From DATLEX01 sp035525015 (GTDB lineage Bacteria > Acidobacteriota > Thermoanaerobaculia > Gp7-AA8): DNA of 15,529 nucleotides. The stretch is from the NCBI GenBank assembly GCA_035525015.1, contig DATLFC010000168.1, positions 1 to 15,529 of the forward strand. The letters are read 5' to 3'. A program made the position numbers and the translations under genes. Of this stretch, positions 9,772-15,529 are shown piece by piece; within the stretch, counting starts at the first letter, position 1, and every line of letters begins with the position of its first letter. The notes under the pieces are model-generated. The model was not told the DNA's origin and made no database searches. It saw nothing but the letters and a program-made list of their open reading frames with translations.

Positions 9772-10589
9772 CGGCGGCGGGCGACAGCGGGACGGCGCGG
9801 GCGTTTTCGCAGTCGTGGAATCGTGTGGGGACCGTCTACTCCCACGAGCAGTTTCTCGACTGGTTCGATCCGATCACGCCGGAGCAGATCCGTGGGCGGA
9901 GCGTGCTCGAGCTCGGATTCGGCAACGGATCGCTGCTTGCGCACGTGGCCCGATGCGAGCCCTCCCGGCTGTCCGGAATCGAGCTCGGCGACACGGCCGG
10001 GCAGACCCGCCGGAATCTCGCCGGCGCACCGGTGTCCGTCGAGCTGCATCGCGGCGATCTGACCACGGCGGATCTCGGTCCGTTCGACCTCGTCTACTGT
10101 ATCGGGGTCCTGCATCATCTCGAGTCACCCGACGCCGGATTTGCCTCGGTGTTGCGGCACACGGCGAGCGGGGGCCGCTTTCACTGCTGGATCTACGCGC
10201 GGGAAGGGAACGGCCTGGTCCGCGCCGTCGTCGAGCCGATCCGCCGTGTCGCGTCGCGGCTGCCGTGGTGGTTGACGAAGTATGGGCTCGCGCTTCCACT
10301 CGTCACCCCGTTCTTTCTCTGGGCCAGGCTTCTGCGCGCGACCGGCCTCGACGGCGCGCGCTCCCCGCTGCGCCGAATGCCGCTCTTCGACTACACGCGC
10401 TGGATCGCGCGGGAGCCGTTCTCGTTTTTTCACCACGTCGCCTTCGACCAGCTGGTGACGCCGCGCACCCGATATCTCGACCGGGCCACCGTCGAACGCT
10501 GGCTGGGGAGCCCGGCCGTCGACCAGGCCTCCTCCTACGTCATCTTTCGCAACGGCAACTCATGGAAGTTCGGCGGCAGGAAAAAGTGA
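9768..10589 (+). CDS. Class I SAM-dependent methyltransferase (second in operon)
   Basis: Seen: 273 aa from the GTG at 9768. AAAGGA (9756-9761) lies 6 nt before it, and the GTGA overlap with the previous stop supports this start, although the frame is open back to 9300. Residues 14-36 read FSQSWNRVGTVYSHEQF LDWF (split here), a typical lead-in for methyltransferases of polysaccharide loci. Motif I is VLELGFGNGS (48-57), followed by SGIELGD (motif II) and DLVYCIGVLHHLESPD (post-I/II region). A C-terminal extension of ~100 residues has a hydrophobic patch (WWLTKYGLALPLVTPFFLWARLL) that may contact the membrane. It is not a duplicate of the preceding gene; similarity is limited to the common fold. 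Substrate unknown. Confidence 0.9.
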   Translation: MTAAGDSGTARAFSQSWNRVGTVYSHEQFLDWFDPITPEQIRGRSVLELGFGNGSLLAHVARCEPSRLSGIELGDTAGQTRRNLAGAPVSVELHRGDLTTADLGPFDLVYCIGVLHHLESPDAGFASVLRHTASGGRFHCWIYAREGNGLVRAVVEPIRRVASRLPWWLTKYGLALPLVTPFFLWARLLRATGLDGARSPLRRMPLFDYTRWIAREPFSFFHHVAFDQLVTPRTRYLDRATVERWLGSPAVDQASSYVIFRNGNSWKFGGRKK

Positions 10590-12703
10590 GCGGCGCGGAG
10601 AAGCTGCCGGGCCGCTTCGTCGCGGCCGCGGTCGCGGCGACACTGGCCGTCTGCATCGCCGTGGCCGCGGTCGAGATCGACATTTCGGCCTGGCGCGATT
10701 TCGAGAGCGACGCACTCGTGCAGCAGGCTCCTCGTCAGGCGGCCGAGCGCTACCACGATCCCTCGCCGTACAGCATGTGGCTGCCGTCTGATCTCTTCGT
10801 CCGCGACAGCATCCGGCGCGGCGATCTCCCGCTCTGGAACCGGCTACAGGGCGGCGGCTACTCGAGTCTGAACGCCATTCACGAAGGGGTCCTCCATCCG
10901 CTTCGCTGGCTGACGGCGCTGGCACCGCGTGCCGCGGCACCGAGCATCCTGATCGTCCTGGCCATGGCGGCGGCGTTCATCGGGATGTATTCGTTTGCCC
11001 GCGCGGGGATGGGGTGCCCGCCGGTGGCGGCGCTCGCCGCGGCGGTCGCCTTCACCTTGTCGTCGGCTCTCGTGTCGAACGTCCACTTTTCCGGTGCCGT
11101 CCTTCCGCTGGCGCACATCCCGTGGGCCGCGCTTTTTCTTCGCCGCGCGGAACGGCCCGGCGGTTTTCTCGGGCTGACCTCCGTTCTTGCGCTGCTGTTC
11201 GTGTCGGGGCACCCGCTGCTGGTAGCGACTGCAGCCGCCGCGGTGGGAGGCGTGGCGCTGGCCGATGCGGTATCAGCTCGGACGATGCGCCCGATCGCGC
11301 GGCTGCTGCCGGCCGCGCTGGCGGGTCTGCTGATCGCGTCGCCGGCTCTCCTGCCTCCGCTCCTGGCCCGCCCGGAGTTGTGGACCTACAAGACCGCGAC
11401 CGCGTTCGGCGTTTCGTACACGCCCTACAGCGTCGCCGGATGGGGGGAGGCGCTCGGCGCGATGGTCATCGACCGCTTCGATGGCCGGTGCTGCATCGAT
11501 CTCGAGAGCTTCTATCTCTATGTAGGCCCCGCGGCGTTCGTCCTTGCGCTCGCCGGCATCTGGCACGGCCTCAGGACGCGCCGGCGCGGCTTCGTCGTTC
11601 TCGCCGCCCTGGCTTTTCTGATCGCTGTGCCCGGACCGTGGATGGCGCCGTTCGCCTTCCCACCGCTGGCCTGGTTCAAGCCGTGGTATCTCCTCGGCGC
11701 GTTCGCCTTCTACCTGGCCTGTCTCATCGCCGCGGGAACCGAGTGGCTGCGGGGAAGCGGGCGGGCCGCCGCATCCGCCGCCTTCGTTCTGGTCGGGGTG
11801 ATGGCCGCTCTTCAGACGGCGAGGCTGGCCGGCGTCCTGAAGCCGCGCCTGACGGCTTCCGTCCGTTCGCAGGCGCTCGACGTGCTGCGCAGCGATCGCG
11901 ATCACTTCCGCGTCGTCAGCCTGTGGGGACAGACGCACGCGCCGAATGCATCGCGCCTCACCGGCATCGAGGACCTGCGTCTGGCCGGACCGATCCTGAC
12001 GCTGCGCTATCACCTCTTCTGGCAGCTCATCGATCCCGACGTCCTCCGCCGCGCCTATCCGACGACGCGCATCACCGACAAGCTCGGATCGCCGCTGCTT
12101 TCCGACTTCAACGTCCGCTACGTTCTGCAGAGCCGTCTGGCCCCTGTGGGCACGTTCCGGACATCGATCGATGAGCGCTCGCGCGACACGATGCTCTCGC
12201 CGTCCGTTGCGCAGATGGCGGTGGTGGTGCGGACGCCATGGATCGAGGTCCGGCGGAACGAGGAGGCGAGGCCGCGGGCGCATTTCGCCGGGCGAGTGAT
12301 GGCGGTGCCGTCGTCCGTGGCCGCGCTGGAGCTGCTCCGCGCGCAGCCCGGTCTCGCCGCGACCACCTCCGTGGTCGAGATGGCCTCCCCCGCCACCGTC
12401 GACGCCGGGCGCGGAGACGTGACGGTGAGTTATCCGGCGGAATCGCGCGTGGTGCTCGATGTTCAGAGTGAGAGCGGTGGACTGGTGGTCCTGCACGACA
12501 GCTTTGCACCGGGATGGACGGCAACGATCGGCGGCGAGCGCCGCGAGGTCTTTCCTGTGAATCTCCTTTCGCGCGGAGTCGTCGTGCCGCCCGGCGCGCA
12601 TCGCGTAGTCATGTCGTACCGCCCGCCCGGATTCCTGGAGGGCGTGGGTCTGAGCGTGGCGGTCTGTCTGGGCCTGTTGCTGTGGAGTCGCCGTGCATCG
12701 TGA
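10586..12703 (+). CDS. YfhO-family polytopic membrane protein (probable GT-C glycosyltransferase)
   Basis: Seen: 705 aa from the GTG at 10586, which overlaps the upstream stop as GTGA and has AGGA close by. An ATG at 10562 in the same frame would add eight residues; I prefer the coupled GTG. The first membrane helix is ~10-30. An extracytoplasmic loop with LPLWNRLQGGGYSS (81-94) and HPLRWL matches the family's WN...GG loop. Many hydrophobic helices fill ~115-420. A soluble beta-rich domain follows, with LHDSFAPGWTATIGG, the VPPGAHRVVMSYRP strand and a last helix (~686-701), as in YfhO. Family knowledge: Bacillus YfhO works with the GT2 enzyme CsbB, transferring GlcNAc from C55-P-GlcNAc to lipoteichoic acid. 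By analogy this protein would use the lipid-linked sugar made by the first gene of the operon. Acceptor unknown. Confidence 0.85.
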   Translation: MSGAEKLPGRFVAAAVAATLAVCIAVAAVEIDISAWRDFESDALVQQAPRQAAERYHDPSPYSMWLPSDLFVRDSIRRGDLPLWNRLQGGGYSSLNAIHEGVLHPLRWLTALAPRAAAPSILIVLAMAAAFIGMYSFARAGMGCPPVAALAAAVAFTLSSALVSNVHFSGAVLPLAHIPWAALFLRRAERPGGFLGLTSVLALLFVSGHPLLVATAAAAVGGVALADAVSARTMRPIARLLPAALAGLLIASPALLPPLLARPELWTYKTATAFGVSYTPYSVAGWGEALGAMVIDRFDGRCCIDLESFYLYVGPAAFVLALAGIWHGLRTRRRGFVVLAALAFLIAVPGPWMAPFAFPPLAWFKPWYLLGAFAFYLACLIAAGTEWLRGSGRAAASAAFVLVGVMAALQTARLAGVLKPRLTASVRSQALDVLRSDRDHFRVVSLWGQTHAPNASRLTGIEDLRLAGPILTLRYHLFWQLIDPDVLRRAYPTTRITDKLGSPLLSDFNVRYVLQSRLAPVGTFRTSIDERSRDTMLSPSVAQMAVVVRTPWIEVRRNEEARPRAHFAGRVMAVPSSVAALELLRAQPGLAATTSVVEMASPATVDAGRGDVTVSYPAESRVVLDVQSESGGLVVLHDSFAPGWTATIGGERREVFPVNLLSRGVVVPPGAHRVVMSYRPPGFLEGVGLSVAVCLGLLLWSRRAS

Positions 12704-14219
12704 AGAGCGGCGTGAGCGCCGGGACTGGTTCATCGCGTACGCGGTCTGCGCGATCGGCGCACTTCTCCCCCTCCTCGTCACGTACAGGCTGCCGATGGCC
12801 GACCTGCCGCAGCACGCGGCGCAGGCGACGATCCTTCGCTTTTTTGACGCGGCCTGCTACGACTTCGGTGCGCTGTTCGAGATCAACTGGACGACACCCT
12901 ATCTGCTCGGCACGCTGATCGCCGCGCTTCTCGGATCGGTCAAGCTGACGACGTTCCTCGCCATCGCGGCGCTGCCTCTCGCGCTGCGCCACGCCGCGCG
13001 GTACGCCGGCATCGATCCCTGGCTGGCCCTCCTCGGGTTTCCTGTGGCATTCGGCTTCGCCTTCTACTGGGGATTCCTCACGTTCATGCTCACCGTCCCC
13101 CTCGTGATCGTCGCCGCGGTGGAAGTTCATCGGAGCACCGAGCCCGGCGCGCCGCGGCGGGTGGCCCGTCTCCTTCTCCTCTCGTTTGCGATCGTGGTCT
13201 GTCACGCGCTCGGATTCGCGGCCCTGCTCTTGATCACGCTGCCCATCGTCTGTGTCCGGGCTCTTCGCGATCGCCGCGCGCTGCCGGCCCTCTTCGCCGT
13301 GATGGCCCCTCTCCCGTTGTTCCTGCTCTGGGCGGCCAGCGAAAGCGCCAGTGCCCCCCGGGCCCGCGTTCCGTTGTTCTGGGACATCGATGCTTCGAGG
13401 CTCCGGGGCGTTCTCGATCATCTGCTGGCGGCGGGTGGTGATGTCGAAGCGCTCCTCGCATCGATGGCGCTGGTCGTGATCGTGTTCGTATCGGGAGCCC
13501 GTTTCTCGAAGGACTGGACGCGATGGCTGGGCTTCGTCGCCGCGCTGGCCTGGACGCTCCTGGCGCCGCGCGTAGCCATGGGGCAGACATTCCTCTTCGA
13601 ACGATTCACGGTGCTCGTCTTTGCGACGCTCTTTCTGGCGCTCGAGCCGTCGACGAAGCCGATCCTCCGGCCCCCGGTCCTGCGAATGCTCGTCGTGGTG
13701 TTCGTCCTTCTCTGGTCGGTGGTGCTCGTGGCCCGCTTTCATCGTTTCCATGCCGATGCCCGCGGTTTCGACGAGCTCGTGGACCGGATGCGCACGAACC
13801 AGAGGGTCCTGCTGCTGAACCTCGATGCGAGAAGCGACGCGGTGTCCGGCATGCCGTTCCTGCACTTCTCCGGTTACTACCAGGAGCGGAAAGGAGGCGT
13901 GATCGGCTGGTCCTTCTCCAGCAACTTCCCGTCGGTGGTGCGCTACCGGCGCGGCATCACGGAAGGGGTACCGAATTACATCACCTACGATCCGCGCCAT
14001 TTCGACATGGAGAAACATGGAGCGTATCGCTACTTCATCGTCCGCTCGCCGGCCGACATCGGCCCGCTCCTCTTCGGCGATGATGCGGACCGGGTCGTGC
14101 TGCGGGGCCGCTCCGGCCTCTGGTGGCTCTATGAGCGGCCGGACTTTCCTCTGCGGGAGGAGTGCACCCCGTTGACGCCTGATGGGAAGCATCAGCCGCT
14201 CATGCGGCTCGGCCGGTGA
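12693..14219 (+). CDS. Polytopic membrane protein with C-terminal extracytoplasmic domain (GT-C-like, unassigned)
   Basis: Seen: 508 aa from the GTG at 12693, overlapping the YfhO-like gene by 11 nt, with GGAG (12684-12687) 5 nt upstream. About ten hydrophobic helices: ~12-30, 70-80, 86-99, 110-143 (two), 158-190 (two), 197-213, 254-267, 303-317 and 328-347. The first loop has MADLPQH (35-41); an acidic residue plus His in loop 1 is common in GT-C glycosyltransferases. GQTFLFERF (298-306) is another conserved-looking loop. Residues ~350-508 form a soluble domain (RVLLLNLDARSD, YFIVRS, GLWWLYERPDF). I do not recognise the family with certainty. The operon position suggests a second transferase or flippase-like step in the same glycan pathway. 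Last gene of the operon; it faces the minus-strand methyltransferase across 18 bp without a clear terminator. Confidence 0.85.
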   Translation: MHREERRERRDWFIAYAVCAIGALLPLLVTYRLPMADLPQHAAQATILRFFDAACYDFGALFEINWTTPYLLGTLIAALLGSVKLTTFLAIAALPLALRHAARYAGIDPWLALLGFPVAFGFAFYWGFLTFMLTVPLVIVAAVEVHRSTEPGAPRRVARLLLLSFAIVVCHALGFAALLLITLPIVCVRALRDRRALPALFAVMAPLPLFLLWAASESASAPRARVPLFWDIDASRLRGVLDHLLAAGGDVEALLASMALVVIVFVSGARFSKDWTRWLGFVAALAWTLLAPRVAMGQTFLFERFTVLVFATLFLALEPSTKPILRPPVLRMLVVVFVLLWSVVLVARFHRFHADARGFDELVDRMRTNQRVLLLNLDARSDAVSGMPFLHFSGYYQERKGGVIGWSFSSNFPSVVRYRRGITEGVPNYITYDPRHFDMEKHGAYRYFIVRSPADIGPLLFGDDADRVVLRGRSGLWWLYERPDFPLREECTPLTPDGKHQPLMRLGR

Positions 14220-14237
14220 TCGCGTATTTTCGGCGGT

Positions 14238-15023
14238 TCAGCGGCAGATGGCCATCAGGTCCATCGCGTCTTCGACGGTTTCGCTGCTCGCGTAGAAGTC
14301 GTCGAGACTGTGCGTTCGCGTGAACCGCTCGAGGTCGCGATCGCTGGTGCGATCGGATCGACGATTCGCAAGCACGGCGATGAGCGCGGCCGGCACGAGA
14401 TGCCGCAGATTGAGAGGGTCGAGTCCGGCAATTCTGTTTGCAGCGGCCACGCGTTTTCGCTCGATGCTCTCGATTGCTGCGCTGGCGCGCACGCCTTCGA
14501 TGGCCGTCCTGGCGAACGAGGATTCGAGCAGTACCCGAAGGTCCGCGGGCGTGTACTCGCGGACGTGGAACCTGTTCCATGGTTTCCTGCGGACTGGAAC
14601 GCGGGTGAGTCGGTTCGGCGTGGTCAGGACGAAGGTTCCACCCGGGCGGAGGACCCGCCGAACCTCGGCGACGAAGTTCCGGTCGTCCTCGACATGTTCG
14701 ATCGTCTGAAAGGAAGTCACCATGTTGAAAGCTCCGAAAGAAAGGCGTCGGCCGTCGTAAGGAACGAACGAGCAGCGCTCGGTACCGTACGCGGCGGTGG
14801 CCTCGCTGATCGAAGCATCGTCGATGTCGGTGCCGATCACGGCCGCGCCTGTTTCGGCCAGCAGCCGCGTTCCGTACCCTGTGCCGCTGCCGACGTCAAG
14901 GATTGCCTGATCCGCTCTGGCCATCGCAGCAGCGAACCGGTACGCGAACAGGTGACGCAGATAAAGGATGTACTCAGGTTCGGATCGATAGAGATCTGGT
15001 ACGAGGCGCTCTCCGGTTTTCAT
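14238..15023 (-). CDS. Class I SAM-dependent methyltransferase (third)
   Basis: Seen: 261 aa, ATG at 15023. The N-terminus MKTGERLVPD, with LRHLFAYRFA at 22-31, is a lead-in I associate with methyltransferases of glycan loci. SAM motif I is ILDVGSGTGYG (41-51), then VIGTDIDDASI (62-72), MVTSFQTIEHVED (motif II region), LRPGGTFVLTTPN (motif III) and RFHVREYTPADL. A C-terminal ~80-residue extension is basic then acidic (LERFTRTHSLDDFY). It lies on the opposite strand to the large operon, converging on it, and diverges from the membrane-protein gene at 15120. It is likely part of the same locus, but with its own promoter. No Shine-Dalgarno is seen; a TAGAAT box 12 nt before the ATG suggests a leaderless transcript. 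Substrate unknown. Confidence 0.9.
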   Translation of the reverse strand: MKTGERLVPDLYRSEPEYILYLRHLFAYRFAAAMARADQAILDVGSGTGYGTRLLAETGAAVIGTDIDDASISEATAAYGTERCSFVPYDGRRLSFGAFNMVTSFQTIEHVEDDRNFVAEVRRVLRPGGTFVLTTPNRLTRVPVRRKPWNRFHVREYTPADLRVLLESSFARTAIEGVRASAAIESIERKRVAAANRIAGLDPLNLRHLVPAALIAVLANRRSDRTSDRDLERFTRTHSLDDFYASSETVEDAMDLMAICR

Positions 15024-15035
15024 GTCCGCGGATCG

Positions 15036-15041
15036 ATTCTA
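15036..15041 (-). promoter_or_regulatory. Predicted -10 box of the third methyltransferase gene
   Basis: On the minus strand TAGAATCGATCC lies directly ahead of the ATG at 15023, with 12 nt between box and start. It closely matches TAGAATCGCTCC ahead of the glycosyltransferase start at 6176. No good -35 is found at 16-18 nt (CTCCAG or similar), so the box alone supports the call. Confidence 0.4.
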
Positions 15042-15119
15042 GCGCCGGCCGTCGTCGCCTGGAGTGACGTTCCTGACGATTGATCGGCTATCCTCGCGGC
15101 AAGAGCTTCTCATCGATTC

Positions 15120-15529
15120 GTGCTGCTGATTCTCACGACCGTCACGTTTCTCCTTCTCGGCCGCGAATTGTCGGTACGGCTGTGGCGGACGTCCGCCGAT
15201 CCCCCTGTGGCCATCGAACGGGTGGTCTCCTCGCTGACCATCGCCCTCACCCTCTGGCTTGGATCGCTGTGGCTGGCCGGTTTGACCGGACACCTCCATG
15301 CGCCGTTTCTCGCGCTCCGCAACATCCTCGCTGCGGCGGCCGTGGCGGTGCTCTGGTTCCTCCGCTGGCGGGAGGAGCGTCCGCGGCCAGCGCTCCGGCG
15401 CCCTGGCGCGACCGCCCTGGTTGCATGGATCGCCCTCGGCGGCTGGATGGCATTCATCCTCTGGCGCGGCGCCGTGATTCCTCCGGTAAGCCACGACGCC
15501 CTGGCCTATCACCTGCCGAAGGCGGCGCT
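15120..15529 (+). CDS. N-terminal part of a polytopic membrane protein (GT-C-like), cut by window end
   Basis: Seen: 136 codons in an open frame from the GTG at 15120 to the window edge; the frame closes with TGA at 15081, and GTG 15120 is the only plausible start between. Three to four hydrophobic segments lie near residues 1-13, 37-55, 62-80 and 98-115. They are followed by IPPVSHDALAYHLPKAA at 120-136, an Asp/Tyr-His-Leu-Pro signature seen in the first outer loop of many GT-C-type membrane proteins of polysaccharide loci. Codon use is GC-rich like the neighbours. No RBS is strong (AAGAG at 15101-15105 is distant). It is divergent from the methyltransferase at 14238-15023 across 96 bp, where TATCCT (15089-15094) is a weak -10 candidate. 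It probably continues the glycan locus to the right. Confidence 0.75.
   Translation, partial: MLLILTTVTFLLLGRELSVRLWRTSADPPVAIERVVSSLTIALTLWLGSLWLAGLTGHLHAPFLALRNILAAAAVAVLWFLRWREERPRPALRRPGATALVAWIALGGWMAFILWRGAVIPPVSHDALAYHLPKAA

Noticed and set aside
12609..14192. Long minus-strand open frame of 527 codons opposite the membrane-protein gene
   Set aside because: The translation is Arg/Glu/Gln-rich low-complexity typical of an antisense shadow of GC-rich coding DNA, and the plus strand has coherent membrane helices and coupled starts.
14181..14230. Hairpins GATG/CATC (14181-14193) and AGCCGC/GCGGCT (14194-14209) near the end of the operon, followed later by TTTT
   Set aside because: They lie inside the coding region and the T-run starts about 17 nt after the second stem, so this is not a convincing intrinsic terminator.

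Overview
The window looks like chromosomal DNA from a GC-rich, Gram-negative bacterium, seen at the 3' end of an rRNA operon. The Gram-negative call rests on an outer-membrane barrel protein with a signal peptide. A membrane-anchored Ser/Thr kinase with a WD40-like (PD40) propeller, coupled to a winged-helix/FHA regulator, is a combination frequent in Acidobacteriota. I lean to that phylum by inference only; Gemmatimonadota or Myxococcota relatives remain possible.

Layout. (1) Positions 1-141 hold most of a 5S rRNA and its hairpin terminator. (2) Positions 375-1768 hold a two-gene overlapping unit: a secreted protein resembling a response-regulator receiver domain without the phospho-acceptor Asp, and a His-rich outer-membrane beta-barrel. 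(3) Positions 1762-5063, minus strand, hold a winged-helix/FHA regulator translationally coupled to a Ser/Thr kinase with a PD40 sensor. A recognisable promoter and an inverted repeat lie upstream. The kinase stop overlaps the barrel-gene stop by 7 nt, tail to tail. (4) Positions 5188-5700 hold a divergent exported cupin, closed by a terminator whose stem nearly matches that of the 5S gene. (5) Positions 5760-6136 are non-coding as far as I can see. (6) Positions 6176-14219 hold a tight six-gene plus-strand operon: polyprenyl-phosphate sugar synthase (GT2), asparagine-synthetase-type amidotransferase, two SAM methyltransferases, a YfhO-family membrane protein and a second polytopic membrane protein. 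(7) Positions 14238-15023, minus strand, hold a third SAM methyltransferase. (8) From 15120 to the window end lies the start of another membrane protein with a glycosyltransferase-C-like motif, cut by the edge.

How the genes may work together. The GT2 enzyme would charge a lipid carrier with a sugar on the cytoplasmic face. The GT-C-like membrane proteins would use that lipid-linked sugar on the outer face, as in the CsbB/YfhO pair of Bacillus. The amidotransferase and methyltransferases would modify the glycan. This is a surface-glycan assembly or modification locus, with the sugar and target unknown. The kinase/FHA pair resembles the PknH/EmbR logic of mycobacteria, but nothing in the sequence ties it to the glycan operon.

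I see no CRISPR array, insertion sequence, tRNA, integrase or phage gene.
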